Below, in pieces: positions 45,513 to 55,013 of a DNA stretch of 64,000 nt (its first letter is position 1; each line of letters starts with the position of its first letter). The DNA is from DASYPQ01 sp036006425 (GTDB lineage: Bacteria > Planctomycetota > UBA1135 > GCA-002686595): NCBI GenBank assembly GCA_036006425.1, contig DASYPQ010000003.1:124001-188000 (forward strand). Reading direction: 5' to 3'. The notes under the pieces are model-generated. The model ran no database searches. It worked only from the letters and a program-made list of their open reading frames with translations, and was not told the DNA's origin. Made by a program: the position numbers and the translations under genes.

Positions 45513-47543
45513 CTATTCCTTCCAGTCCGACTCGATCTTGCCGAAGATGTCGTGCTTCTTGTCGACGAGCTGGACCTCGATCGGTCCCTTCTCGCCCTTG
45601 AGGTCGATCTCGGCGTCGAGCGGCGACCAGCAGGCCTCGTACCCCTTCTTCTGGAGTCCGTCCGTGTCCTGCACGAGCGGCATCTTTTCGCCCTTCGACA
45701 CGGTGTGCGAACCCTTCTTGCGGAAGAAGACCTCGGGCCGCGGCACGCAATTCCAGCAGCGTTCGTACCGCTCGGTCGCGCTGCCTAGGATCACGACGGA
45801 ACGTCCCTCGACCTTGAGCTTGTCGCCGTCGACCGCCGCCTTGAAATCGAAGGTGAACGGCGCCCCGAGCGTGACCGTCACGGTCTTCCCGCGCTCGACG
45901 TCGTACGTCGGCGTCCCCTTCCCGGGGAGGATCAGCGTCTTCTGGACGAGCCGCTTCTTGCCCTTGCGGACCTCGCCGTAGTAGAGCGCGTACTTCCCGG
46001 CCGGCACGACGACGCCCTTCGATCCGCCTTCGACGAGGTCGAAGTAGCTGTTCTGGAGCAGCGGACCGGCGCCGTGCACGATCACCCACGTCGGCGCCGG
46101 GCCCTTGAAGTCGAGCTTCAGGATGCCGGTCGGCACCTCGACGGGCGTCGCCTTGATCTCCTTGCCTTGCGGGTGCGGCTCGAGCCGGTACCACTTGTCG
46201 CCGATCTCCTGGAGCTCGCTCCACGGCCGCGCGCGTTTCGACGCGCCGATCACGACGGAATCCATCTCGGGCTGGAAGGTGCCCGCCGTGAGTCCGATCT
46301 CCGCGTACGTCAGCACGGGCTTCGTGCCGTAGATCGCGTTCATGTCCTCGTCGATCACGCGGACCGGGACGCCGGCGATCGTCGCGACGATGCTCGCCGC
46401 GCCGAGCGTGTAGATCGTGTACTCCTTGTCGCTCGGCTCGGCGTTGATCTCGATCTTCTGGTACTGGTCCTTCTGCCCGCCGATCTGGGCCACGAACGCC
46501 CACGGCCGCGCGTCCGCGCCCTTGCCGATCGTCGTCTTGACCACGACGGGGTTGCCGGCGAGAGCGATCTTGTCGTCCCCCTGCCCGTCGCCGTTCGAGT
46601 CGATGCGGATGTCGCTGGGACCGCTGCGCATGACCGGCGGACCGCTGTCGAACCGCGGGAACGTGGCGGAGCTCCCCTTCGCCTTTAGGAGCAGGCCGCC
46701 CCACAGGATGGAGATGTCGTCGGCCATGAAGTTCGGCCGCAGGTACGCGTCGATCGCAGGGATCGCCTCGAAGGTCGCCGCCGCGATGATCGGCGCGCCC
46801 GCGTCGGCCGCCGGTGCTCCCGCGTCCGGTCCGGCGGGCTTCGACGGCTCCGCGGGCGCCTCCTTCTTCTTGTCGTAGCCTTTCGCGACGAGCGCCGCCT
46901 TGCGCTTGGCGATCGTGTCGTAGGTCGAGTCCTTCAGCTCGACCTTGTCCCGCGCCTCGACGGCGTGGATGTACGCGAGGCAGGCCTTGTGCAGATCCGC
47001 GGCTTCGCCTCGCAGCGGCTCGTCGAGCGCGCGCGCCTGCAGGACCCACGCTTCGGAAGCGCGGTAGAGGTCGCCGACCTGCTCGAGGCCCGGACCGACG
47101 ATCTCGATCTCGTCGATCACGTTCTGGAACGAGAGCGTGTCCTTGTGCTCGAGATTCTTCTCGAGCTCCTGCTCGGCGAGGTCGAGGCGGCTCTTCAGGT
47201 CGGAGCGGTCCCGGCGGTTGGCGCCGAGATTCTTCATCGCCGTGTATTCCTTCTCGGCGAACCCGCTGCCGACGCCGGCCTTCCACGCGTCCTTCAGGAT
47301 CGCGGCGAACGCCTCGGCGTCGTCGTTCGGGCGCGCGGCGATCTCCTCGCACGTCACGACGATCCACGCGGCCGTATCGTCGAGCCGGCTCTTCGCGAGC
47401 TTCCCGAGGCCGTCCGTGTCCTTGGCCGCGGCGAGCTTCTGGAACTGCGTCTTGAGCGCGGGATCGGCGGTCCCTTCGCCGAGGGGCGCGTTCGCCGTCG
47501 CGGTGGAGAGCGCCAGGGTCGCGAGGATCCAAACGGTCTTCAT
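45513..47543 (-). CDS. Secreted protein of unknown function
   Basis: A 676-residue protein with a signal peptide (MKTVWILATLALSTATA). A helical N-terminal third of about 210 residues is followed by an Ala/Pro-rich linker (APAEPSKPAGPDAGAPAADAGAP) and a beta-rich C-terminal region of about 400 residues. That region has the calcium-loop-like DSNGDGQGD (315-323) and a CWNC pair near residue 600. No family was recognised. It lies between the rhomboid gene (38-base gap) and serS. Confidence 0.85.
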   Translation of the reverse strand: MKTVWILATLALSTATANAPLGEGTADPALKTQFQKLAAAKDTDGLGKLAKSRLDDTAAWIVVTCEEIAARPNDDAEAFAAILKDAWKAGVGSGFAEKEYTAMKNLGANRRDRSDLKSRLDLAEQELEKNLEHKDTLSFQNVIDEIEIVGPGLEQVGDLYRASEAWVLQARALDEPLRGEAADLHKACLAYIHAVEARDKVELKDSTYDTIAKRKAALVAKGYDKKKEAPAEPSKPAGPDAGAPAADAGAPIIAAATFEAIPAIDAYLRPNFMADDISILWGGLLLKAKGSSATFPRFDSGPPVMRSGPSDIRIDSNGDGQGDDKIALAGNPVVVKTTIGKGADARPWAFVAQIGGQKDQYQKIEINAEPSDKEYTIYTLGAASIVATIAGVPVRVIDEDMNAIYGTKPVLTYAEIGLTAGTFQPEMDSVVIGASKRARPWSELQEIGDKWYRLEPHPQGKEIKATPVEVPTGILKLDFKGPAPTWVIVHGAGPLLQNSYFDLVEGGSKGVVVPAGKYALYYGEVRKGKKRLVQKTLILPGKGTPTYDVERGKTVTVTLGAPFTFDFKAAVDGDKLKVEGRSVVILGSATERYERCWNCVPRPEVFFRKKGSHTVSKGEKMPLVQDTDGLQKKGYEACWSPLDAEIDLKGEKGPIEVQLVDKKHDIFGKIESDWKE

Positions 47544-47581
47544 CGGCCCGGCAGTGTAGCCCCGTCGGGGGAGGTCGACAA

Positions 47582-48436
47582 TCAGCGCCGCGTCGAGATG
47601 CGCTTCAGGAACTCGCGCTCTCCCCGCGAGAGGGAGGACATGCCCTCGCGATTGATCTTGTCCAGCAGCTGATCGATCCGGGCGTCGTCGCTCTGGCGGC
47701 GCTCGACGTCGCGCGCCGCGCGCGCGCGCGCCATCGCCGCCATCGGGTCGGCGTAGATCAGGCCGCTCTTCACGGCCAGGAACCCGTACGCGATCCCGCC
47801 GAGGTGCACGAGGTGGGCGGTTCCCCCGCCGTCACCGGTCTTCCACTGGAGCGCCGCGCCGAACAGCGTGATCGCGACGAACACGAGCGCAAGGAATCCC
47901 AGGGACACTGGGATGAACAGGAACAGGACGCGCTGCCGCGGGCGCAGCGTCGCGACGGCGATCATGACGCCGAACACGGCGCCCGACGCTCCGATCGCGA
48001 GGCCCATCTCCGATCCGAAGAGACCCGGCACGAGGAAGAACAGCGCGCCGACGAGCTGCGCCGAGAAGTAGGCGACGACGAAGCGTCGCGTGCCGAGCAT
48101 CCCTTCGAGCATCGTCCCGAAGAAGTACAAGGACAGCATGTTCAGGAGGACGTGCGAGATGTCCGTGACGCTGTGGAGGAATCCGTAGGTCAGGAGCTGC
48201 CACACGGGGACGAGCGGGAACGCGTCGCGCCAGGCCGAAGGAAAGAGGCCGAGAGCGTGCTCGACCGACTTCCACAGTCCCGACGAGGCGAGGTAGACGG
48301 CGAACGACACGACGAAGATCGACGCGTTCGCGATGAGGAGGATGCGCGTCGCCTTCGTCAGGAGCGGCAGCGCGAGCTGCGGTGCGCCGCGGTCCCCCGA
48401 CGTGTCCTCGGACGGGTCTTCCCAGGTGCGCGGCAT
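47582..48436 (-). CDS. Rhomboid family intramembrane serine protease
   Basis: A 284-residue protein with about six transmembrane spans. The catalytic Ser151 is in AIGASGAVFGV and the His211 in HLVHLGGIAYG. The second-span segment LHSVTDISHVLLNMLSLYFFG carries the oxyanion-hole His and Asn. The cytoplasmic tail (RIDQLLDKINREGMSSLSRGEREFLKRIS) is typical of rhomboids from Bacteroidota and Planctomycetota. Substrates are unknown. The gene starts 8 bases after folD. Confidence 0.93.
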   Translation of the reverse strand: MPRTWEDPSEDTSGDRGAPQLALPLLTKATRILLIANASIFVVSFAVYLASSGLWKSVEHALGLFPSAWRDAFPLVPVWQLLTYGFLHSVTDISHVLLNMLSLYFFGTMLEGMLGTRRFVVAYFSAQLVGALFFLVPGLFGSEMGLAIGASGAVFGVMIAVATLRPRQRVLFLFIPVSLGFLALVFVAITLFGAALQWKTGDGGGTAHLVHLGGIAYGFLAVKSGLIYADPMAAMARARAARDVERRQSDDARIDQLLDKINREGMSSLSRGEREFLKRISTRR

Positions 48437-48444
48437 CACACGGT

Positions 48445-49338
48445 CTATCGAGCGGCGCGCGCCGTCCCCTGGACGAGCGGTGCCTGAAAACCGGCGCGAC
48501 GCGACGCGGCGAGCGCCGTATTCGCGAGAAGCATCGCGATCGTCATCGGGCCGACGCCGCCCGGCACCGGCGTGATCGCGCTGGCCCGCTCCGCAGCGGC
48601 CGCGAAATCGACGTCTCCCGCGAGCTTCCCGTCCGGCAGGCGGTTGATCCCGACGTCGACGACCACCGCTCCGGGACGGATCCAGTCCCCCTGCACGAGC
48701 CGCGGGCGCCCGACGGCCGCGAAGAGGACATCCGCGGTGCGCACGATCGCGGGGAGATCGCGGCTCTTGCTGTGGCACACGGTGACGGTCGCGTTGCGTT
48801 CGAGGAGGAGCATCGCGACCGGCTTGCCGACGAGCATCGACCGTCCGAGCACGACGGCGTGCGCTCCGTCGAGGCGGATGCCGTGCCGATCGAGGAGCTC
48901 GATGCAGCCGAGGGGCGTGCACGGTCGCAGCCCGTCGCGTCCCATCGCGAGTGCCGCGACGTTCGACGGATGGAGCCCGTCGACGTCCTTCGCCGGATCC
49001 AGGCTGTCGACGATCGGCGCGGCGTCGAGGCCCTTCGGCAACGGGAGCTGCACGAGGATCCCGTGGACGCCGGCGTCCTGGTTCAAGGCGCGGACGACCG
49101 CGGCGAGCTCCGCCTGGGACGTCGTCGCGGGGAGATGCAGCGTGCGGACGGAGAAGCCCGCCTCCTGCGCGGCCTTGTCCTTGTTCTTGACGTAGACGTG
49201 GCTCGCCGGGTCGTCGCCGACGAGCACGACGGCGAGCGCCGGGATCGTGCCCTGCGCGCGCAGCTCGTCGACTCGGGCGCGTACTTCGGAACGGATCGCC
49301 GCGGCGGTCGCCTTGCCGTCGAGGATGCGAGCGCTCAC
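48445..49338 (-). CDS. folD: Methylenetetrahydrofolate dehydrogenase / methenyltetrahydrofolate cyclohydrolase (FolD)
   Basis: Interconverts methylene-, methenyl- and 10-formyl-tetrahydrofolate with NADP. The 297-residue protein has SHVYVKNKDKAAQEAG with the catalytic Tyr and Lys, GILVQLPLPKGLD, KDVDGLHPSN, the NADP site GRSMLVGKPVAMLLL and the C-terminal PVPGGVGPMTIAMLLANT. The GTG start at 49338 overlaps the stop of ccsA. It can supply the formyl donor for PurN. Confidence 0.96.
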   Translation of the reverse strand: MSARILDGKATAAAIRSEVRARVDELRAQGTIPALAVVLVGDDPASHVYVKNKDKAAQEAGFSVRTLHLPATTSQAELAAVVRALNQDAGVHGILVQLPLPKGLDAAPIVDSLDPAKDVDGLHPSNVAALAMGRDGLRPCTPLGCIELLDRHGIRLDGAHAVVLGRSMLVGKPVAMLLLERNATVTVCHSKSRDLPAIVRTADVLFAAVGRPRLVQGDWIRPGAVVVDVGINRLPDGKLAGDVDFAAAAERASAITPVPGGVGPMTIAMLLANTALAASRRAGFQAPLVQGTARAAR

Positions 49339-50516
49339 CCGCCCTTCCGTCCTTCCGGGAGCATCTCCGCCGCGGTGCGCTCCTCGCTCGGTGCCTCCGC
49401 GCGAGCCTGGGTCGACGGCGCGTTGCCCTGTTGTCCTTCGCTCGGCACGACGTTGTCGTCCGTGTAGCGGTGCAGGCTCTTCTGGCTGTCGGGCAGGTAC
49501 CCGAAGATCTGGAAGGTCATGAACACGGAGAGCGCCCCGCCGACGAGCACGGCCATCGCCTTCGACCCGCGGTATCCGCCGAGCATCCGCAGGTGGATGT
49601 AGAGGACGTACACGAGCCAGGTGATCAGCGCGGTGTTCTCCTTGCTGTCCCAGCCCCAGTAGTTCGCCCACGCTTCCTGCGCCCAGAACGCGCCCATCCA
49701 CACGCCCGCGGTGAGGAACGGGATGCCGACCGCGAACGCGCGGAAGCTCACTTCGTCGAGCTCCTTCTCGAGCGCGGCGAGGCGCGCGGGTCCGGGGAGG
49801 CGCTTCAACCGCCACAGCACGAGGAACACGAGTCCCGAGACGGCCAGCACGGGGAGCGTGACGACCTGCGCGAACGGGATCAGCGCCAGGCCGACGAACG
49901 AGAAGGCCATCTTCTTCTTCGGCACGCCGCCCGCGAAGACTCCCGTCCAGAAGCGCGTGACGAAGAACACGAGCGCGATCAGCGCCGCGATCGCCATCGT
50001 CGCGTAGCTGAAGATCAGCGAGGAGAGGTGCGGCGGGAACCAGTACGACTGGAGCGCCGGCGGGAGGTCGCGCTGCGCCGTCGAGAGCGTGCGGATGTAC
50101 GCGTGCGTGCCGTAGACGCCGCCGAGGACGAGTCCGACGAGCACGTCGTCGAGGATCGCCCACCCCGGTCCGCGCCGCGCGAGACCGAGCGCGAAGTGCA
50201 GCACGGTCATCGAGATGAGCAGCGCGGTCGTGAACATGTTCAGGACCTCGCTCATCGTCTGGCTCGGGAAGTGGTGCACCTCGATCCCGCGCTGCCAGAT
50301 CGAGCAGAACATCGTCGCGAGAGCGGCGATGAGCAGGGCGAGCGGGCCGTGCGCGAGCACGGCCGCGGGCCCGCTCGGGCGCTGGCCGCGGAGCGCGAGA
50401 CGCCCGTTCGCGATCCCGGCGACGACGACGGCCGCGATGCCGCAGAGGCACAGGATGTCGGCGATCGCCGACCAGCGGGCGGAACCAGCGAGCGCGCCAA
50501 ACACTGCGAAGTTCAT
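49335..50516 (-). CDS. ccsA: Cytochrome c biogenesis protein CcsA/ResC (system II heme handling)
   Basis: A 393-residue membrane protein with about eight spans and the tryptophan-rich heme-binding WWD motif in WANYWGWDSKENTALITWLVY. Flanking histidines are in EVHHFPSQTMSEVL and the late LYIHLRM. It presents heme to apocytochromes on the outer face of the inner membrane together with ResB, encoded directly upstream with a 4-base overlap. The last 60 residues are a hydrophilic Gly/Glu/Ala-rich tail. Confidence 0.94.
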   Translation of the reverse strand: MNFAVFGALAGSARWSAIADILCLCGIAAVVVAGIANGRLALRGQRPSGPAAVLAHGPLALLIAALATMFCSIWQRGIEVHHFPSQTMSEVLNMFTTALLISMTVLHFALGLARRGPGWAILDDVLVGLVLGGVYGTHAYIRTLSTAQRDLPPALQSYWFPPHLSSLIFSYATMAIAALIALVFFVTRFWTGVFAGGVPKKKMAFSFVGLALIPFAQVVTLPVLAVSGLVFLVLWRLKRLPGPARLAALEKELDEVSFRAFAVGIPFLTAGVWMGAFWAQEAWANYWGWDSKENTALITWLVYVLYIHLRMLGGYRGSKAMAVLVGGALSVFMTFQIFGYLPDSQKSLHRYTDDNVVPSEGQQGNAPSTQARAEAPSEERTAAEMLPEGRKGG

Positions 50517-53122
50517 GCTGTTGCCTCCTGCGCCGTCGATCCGGCGGAGCGGCGTGCGCGCCTGCCTTCGACGATCGGCCGCACGATGAACGCGATCGCG
50601 GCTCCCACGATGGTCAGGTACATGCCCATCAAGACGACCGGAATTCCCGGATCATACACGACGCCGATCCCGGAGTAGGTCGGCAGCTCGGGGAGCGCGT
50701 TCGTCTGGAAGAACCTGTAGCCCTCGTAATACAGGTAGTCGTTCACGCGCACCTCGCGATTCTGCTCCCGCCCGAGGTCGACACGGTACAGCTTCCCGTC
50801 GGCGTCCTTCTTCCACACCGAGAGCACGCTGCGCCACTCGAACGGCAACGCCTTGTCGTTCCCGAAGAAGCGCACCCAGAAACGCTGCTCGGGGTCGGTC
50901 CAGACGTTCGCCAGGCTCTCGTCGGTCGACGCCATCCGCACGACGTCGCGGTGCTCCTTCGGCGTCCCCGGGTAGCTCGTCACCGCGACTTCGAGCCCCA
51001 TCGGATCCTTCGCGTAGAAGTCCGCGTCGAACGTCGGGCCCTGGATGTGCGGCGCGACGAAGTCGATCTGCTTCTCGTAGAGGACGTTGTGGTGGAGGTG
51101 CGCGACGGTGACGCGCGTCGGCCCGGGGAGGGCGAGGGTGCCGCCGACCGCGACCGGCGTGCGCGCGCCGTCCTCGGCGAGGAGCTCCGGGCTCCCGCTC
51201 GGTCCCCAGAGGAGGATGAAGCGGGGCGGTCCGGGGCTCGTCCAGCGCTCCCACTCGAGCTGGAGGACGAGATCGGCGTGCGAGAACTTCTTCTGGCGCC
51301 CGTGCGCCTCCCAGTCGAGCGCCTCGAGGAGGAGACGTCGCTCCGGCGCCGAGCCGTCGGCGCGCGTGATGTTGACCCACACCGCGGGGCTGCGCGGGAA
51401 CTGCTCGGCGAGCGGGCGCGCGTCGCGGATCTCCCCCTTCCCCGTCGGATCGAGCTGGAAGCTCGCGGTCGCCTCCTGCACCTCGACCGTGTAGCCGCCG
51501 GCGATCTGGATCTTCTGGCCGAGCTGGAACGGCACGCGGTCGGAGTCGACGTCCCCGGCGGAGGCCGAGCGCACGTGGAGGTAACCGAGGCGCTTGGCGT
51601 CCTCGGTCGCGAGCTCGCGCAGGAGCGCGCTCGCATCGGCGCCGTAGGCGCAGCGCAGTCGGAACTTCCACTCGGGGTCGAACAGGCTGTCGCGCGCCGG
51701 ATAGTCGGGCTTCAGGAGCGCCGGCCTCTCCTCCGGCGCGGCGTCCCCGACCGGTTCCGTGCGGACCGAGAGCTCGGCGAGCGGTCCCTGGCCGTTCGGA
51801 TCGTCGCGCTTCTCCGCGTCGAAGAAGCGCGGCATCCGGACGTCGGCGCGCGACGCGATCGAGAGGACCTCGAGGTGGATCCGCGGCCGGCGGACGCCGT
51901 CCGCGCCGGTCTCGAAGTCGAGGTCCTTCGTGAAGCCGGGCCACACCGTGTACTCGGGCAGCCTCGACCGGAACTGGTCGCCGTTGAAGCCGAGCTCGAG
52001 CGTCGGCCAGTCCTTGCGCGCGAAGCGGTCCGCCTTGACCGCGAACGGCATGCGCATCTTCTTGTCCGAGCTGCCGTAGGCCCAGTAGGTGTCCGTAGGA
52101 CCCTCGGTGGTGTCGAGGTGCAGGATGCCGCGGTCCGTGCGGTGGCGGCTGATGAAACCGCCGACGAGGATCGTCATCACGCCGATGTGGACGGTGAAGA
52201 AGCCCACCTTCTTGATCGAGAGGAGGCGGTCGGCGCTCGTCCGGAACGTGTTGAAGAAGATGCCGATGCCCAGCAGGGCGAGCAGCGACGTGAACCAGCT
52301 CGACTTGTACGCGCGGTTCAGCTGCAGCGCCGTGCAGACCTGGAACGCGCGCCGGATGCCGGTCTCGTGCTCCCCGATGAGCTGGCCGATCGCCGCGGTC
52401 TTCTCGCGGCCGGAGAACGCGGCCTTCATCTCGATCTCGCGGTTCTTCTGTTCCTCGCCTCCGTACCGGTCGCCGAAGCGCGCGAGCGAGTCGTGCACCT
52501 GCGGCGGCAGCTCGCCCTTCGGCATGCTGCTCGAGAACCAGCCGTACACGGGGATGCCGTGACTCAGGTGGTAGAGGAAGTAGCCCTCCGCCCAGCGGAA
52601 CGCCTCGTACTGCGCGCGCCAGCCCTTGAGCCGCAGCGCCTGCTCGGGCGCGAGCTTCGCGAGGATCGGGTTGTCGTCGGGCCGGAGGCGCGGATCCTCG
52701 TCGGCCGCGCGCTTCGGTGACGCGAGATAGCTCTCGACGGACTCGGCGGGGATGCCCGCGAGACTCGGCACGCGTTCCGTCGGGTCCTCGAAGTTGTCGA
52801 TCTGCGGCACGAGGACGCCGACGACGATCGCGATCCCGGAGAGTGCCACGAGCGACACGCCGACGTGCATCGAACGGAAGAACCGCACGACCGAGGCGCG
52901 CTGCAGCCAGACGAAGACGGCGCTCGAGATCGCGAAGGCGACGAACAGCCAGTCCTTCGCGTGCATCCCCCGCACGAAATCGATCGGACCGCTGGCATCC
53001 TCGGGGCCGAACTCCGAGAGCGCGACGCCGGCCGCCTGGCCGATGCACACGAGCACGAGGATCGCCGCGGCGGCCGTCGCGAACCCCCAGCGGAAGGGTT
53101 TCGAGTCGCGGGAGTCGCTCAT
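50513..53122 (-). CDS. resB: ResB-like cytochrome c biogenesis protein (Ccs1), enlarged
   Basis: Partner of CcsA in system II cytochrome c maturation. The 869-residue protein has membrane spans near residues 14-36, 56-72, 84-106, around 275-295 and 305-325 and a final one near 835-855. A long extracytoplasmic region runs from about 330 to 830. Family stretches include RSMHVGVSLVALSGIAIVVGVLVPQ, KKVGFFTVHIGVMTILVGGFISR and the near-C-terminal YYEGYRFFQTNALP. It is well above the roughly 550 residues of B. subtilis ResB, mainly through the extracytoplasmic part. The start lies 3 bases after the polyprenyl synthase stop. Confidence 0.9.
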   Translation of the reverse strand: MSDSRDSKPFRWGFATAAAAILVLVCIGQAAGVALSEFGPEDASGPIDFVRGMHAKDWLFVAFAISSAVFVWLQRASVVRFFRSMHVGVSLVALSGIAIVVGVLVPQIDNFEDPTERVPSLAGIPAESVESYLASPKRAADEDPRLRPDDNPILAKLAPEQALRLKGWRAQYEAFRWAEGYFLYHLSHGIPVYGWFSSSMPKGELPPQVHDSLARFGDRYGGEEQKNREIEMKAAFSGREKTAAIGQLIGEHETGIRRAFQVCTALQLNRAYKSSWFTSLLALLGIGIFFNTFRTSADRLLSIKKVGFFTVHIGVMTILVGGFISRHRTDRGILHLDTTEGPTDTYWAYGSSDKKMRMPFAVKADRFARKDWPTLELGFNGDQFRSRLPEYTVWPGFTKDLDFETGADGVRRPRIHLEVLSIASRADVRMPRFFDAEKRDDPNGQGPLAELSVRTEPVGDAAPEERPALLKPDYPARDSLFDPEWKFRLRCAYGADASALLRELATEDAKRLGYLHVRSASAGDVDSDRVPFQLGQKIQIAGGYTVEVQEATASFQLDPTGKGEIRDARPLAEQFPRSPAVWVNITRADGSAPERRLLLEALDWEAHGRQKKFSHADLVLQLEWERWTSPGPPRFILLWGPSGSPELLAEDGARTPVAVGGTLALPGPTRVTVAHLHHNVLYEKQIDFVAPHIQGPTFDADFYAKDPMGLEVAVTSYPGTPKEHRDVVRMASTDESLANVWTDPEQRFWVRFFGNDKALPFEWRSVLSVWKKDADGKLYRVDLGREQNREVRVNDYLYYEGYRFFQTNALPELPTYSGIGVVYDPGIPVVLMGMYLTIVGAAIAFIVRPIVEGRRARRSAGSTAQEATA

Positions 53123-53125
53123 CGC

Positions 53126-54112
53126 CTACCAGCGCCGCTCGAGGACGAAGGCGCCGAGATGGGCGAGCGCGTCGCGCGCGGGCGAGGGCTCGAGGGCCTG
53201 GAGGCGCTCGCGCGCCGACGCGACGAGCTCGCCGGCGCGTGCCATCGCGTACTCGACGCCGCCGGAGAGGTCGCACACGTCGCGCAGCCGCGCGGCGCGG
53301 CGCTCGATGCCCGGCGTCGTGAACACGTCGCGCACGAGACCCCGCGAGCGCTCGTCCGCGAGCGTGTACGCGCGCAGCACGGGGAGCGTGATCTTGCCGT
53401 CCTCGACGTCGTTGCCGACCGACTTGCCGACGACCGCTTCGTCGCCGACGACGTCGAGGCAGTCGTCGACGATCTGGAAGGCGAGGCCGATCTCCCAGCC
53501 GAAGCGGCGCATCAGGAGGCCCGCTTCGTCGCGGCCGCCCGGGTAGCGCGCGCCGAGCTCGCACGCGGCCGAGTAGAGGCTCGCCGTCTTGCCGCCGCTG
53601 ATCTCCTCGTACACCTTCTCGCCGAGGTCGAAGTCGTAGCGGCGCGCCGCCTGCTCGATCTCGCTGACGCAGATCCGGCGCGTCGTCTCCGAGAGCACGC
53701 GGCTCGCGAGGCGCGAGGAGAGATCGGTCGAGAGCGCGAACGCGCGCGCGTACAGGAAATCGCCGAGGAGCACGGCCGTCTGGTTGTCCCAACGCTGGTT
53801 CACGCACGCGACGCGCCGCCGCACGCTCGCTCCGTCGAGCACGTCGTCGTGCACGAGCGTCGCGAGGTGGATCATCTCGACGATCGCGGCGATCGCCGGG
53901 TGCTCGTCGGTCGCGTTGCCGGTCGCGTCGCCGGCGAGCAGGACGAGCGCCCCGCGCAGCTGCTTCCCGCGGAATCTGCCGACGTGGTCGGTCATGTCGC
54001 CGACGGCTCCGCTGCTCTCCTCGATCTGCCGCTCGAGGACGGTGCGCATCCGCCCCATGCCCTCGGCGACCGGGGCGAGCACGCGCTCGAGGCTGGAGTC
54101 GATGCCGCTCAC
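53126..54112 (-). CDS. Polyprenyl diphosphate synthase
   Basis: Head-to-tail prenyltransferase that builds the isoprenoid side chain of respiratory quinones. The 328-residue protein has GRFRGKQLRGALVLLAG, the first aspartate-rich motif HDDVLDGASVRR (Asp89, Asp90, Asp93), GDFLYARAF, GGKTASLYSAACELGA and the second motif QIVDDCLDVVG. The chain length cannot be read from sequence; the IspB/HepT branch is likely. The GTG start at 54112 overlaps the mobA stop. The neighbouring cytochrome genes fit a respiratory role. Confidence 0.92.
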   Translation of the reverse strand: MSGIDSSLERVLAPVAEGMGRMRTVLERQIEESSGAVGDMTDHVGRFRGKQLRGALVLLAGDATGNATDEHPAIAAIVEMIHLATLVHDDVLDGASVRRRVACVNQRWDNQTAVLLGDFLYARAFALSTDLSSRLASRVLSETTRRICVSEIEQAARRYDFDLGEKVYEEISGGKTASLYSAACELGARYPGGRDEAGLLMRRFGWEIGLAFQIVDDCLDVVGDEAVVGKSVGNDVEDGKITLPVLRAYTLADERSRGLVRDVFTTPGIERRAARLRDVCDLSGGVEYAMARAGELVASARERLQALEPSPARDALAHLGAFVLERRW

Positions 54113-54768
54113 GGGAGGCCCCCGATGCGCGACGGAAGGCGCGACGGACCGGCGATCTCCGTGATCAGATCCTCGGGCGTGTTCAGGTTCCGCGCGACGT
54201 CGCGGCCGGCGAGTTCCGCCGGGAGCTCCGACTCCGGGAGACGCCCGACGCGCGGGAGCTCGCCGGAGGCCTTCGCGAAACGGAGGAACGACGTGATCTT
54301 GCGCTCGCCGCTCGCGAGGGCGGTACTCATCGACGCGAGGCACGTCCGACGGTACACCGCGCACAAGGGCTCGACGCCGTTCGCCGTCTCGAGGAAGCAC
54401 CCGTCGAGATCCTCCTTCTCCGCGCGCTCGAGCACGGCGAGCAGGACGCGCGGATCGGCGCGCGGCATGTCGCAGGCGAGCACGGCGAGCCACTCCGTCC
54501 GCGCGCGCGCGAGCGCCGCTTCGATGCCGGCGAGCGGGCCGCCGTCCGCGTGGCGATCGGTGACGAGCGGGCGCCCGAGCTCCGCGTAGCGGGCCGACGG
54601 GCCGCAGGCGAGCAGCGTTTCCGCCGCGATCGACTCGAGGTCGGCGACGGCGCGCTCGAGGAGCGTCGAGCCGGAGACGCGCAGCACGGCCTTGTCCGAG
54701 CCCATGCGGAGGCTCCGCCCTCCGCACAGGACGACCCCGGTCAGGTCGGCTCGCGGTCCGGGGAACAC
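54109..54768 (-). CDS. mobA: Molybdenum cofactor guanylyltransferase (MobA)
   Basis: Attaches GMP to molybdopterin to make the MGD cofactor. The 219-residue protein has the nucleotide-binding LCGGRSLRMGSDKAVL at residues 14-29, DGGPLAGIEAAL, LACDMPRADP, and NLNTPEDL near the C-terminus. It starts 4 bases after tatA. The pairing is sensible because MGD enzymes are often exported folded by the Tat system. Confidence 0.92.
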   Translation of the reverse strand: MFPGPRADLTGVVLCGGRSLRMGSDKAVLRVSGSTLLERAVADLESIAAETLLACGPSARYAELGRPLVTDRHADGGPLAGIEAALARARTEWLAVLACDMPRADPRVLLAVLERAEKEDLDGCFLETANGVEPLCAVYRRTCLASMSTALASGERKITSFLRFAKASGELPRVGRLPESELPAELAGRDVARNLNTPEDLITEIAGPSRLPSRIGGLP

Positions 54769-54772
54769 CGGG

Positions 54773-54958
54773 CTACGGCCCCTTGCTCTTGTCGTCGTTC
54801 TTCGGCTCCGTGCCGTCCTTCATCCCCTTCTTGAACTCGTTGACGCTCGCGCCGAGCGAGTGCGCGAGTTCGGGGATCTTGCGCGCTCCGAAAAGGATCG
54901 CGACGGCGCAGGCGATGAGGAGCCATTCGGTCGTGCCGATTGCCGCAAAATGCATCAT
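54773..54958 (-). CDS. tatA: Sec-independent translocase TatA/TatE
   Basis: A 61-residue protein with a single N-terminal span (TTEWLLIACAVAILF), the hinge FGARKIPELAHSLG, an amphipathic helix and a charged tail. It forms the Tat pore with TatBC, which are not in the window. Two adjacent ATG codons begin the frame; the first is used. Confidence 0.93.
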   Translation of the reverse strand: MMHFAAIGTTEWLLIACAVAILFGARKIPELAHSLGASVNEFKKGMKDGTEPKNDDKSKGP

Positions 54959-55013
54959 GCGTCTCTTCTCCGTCCGGGTTCGGCCTTGGACCGCCGGAGC
55001 CGGCCATTCTAGG

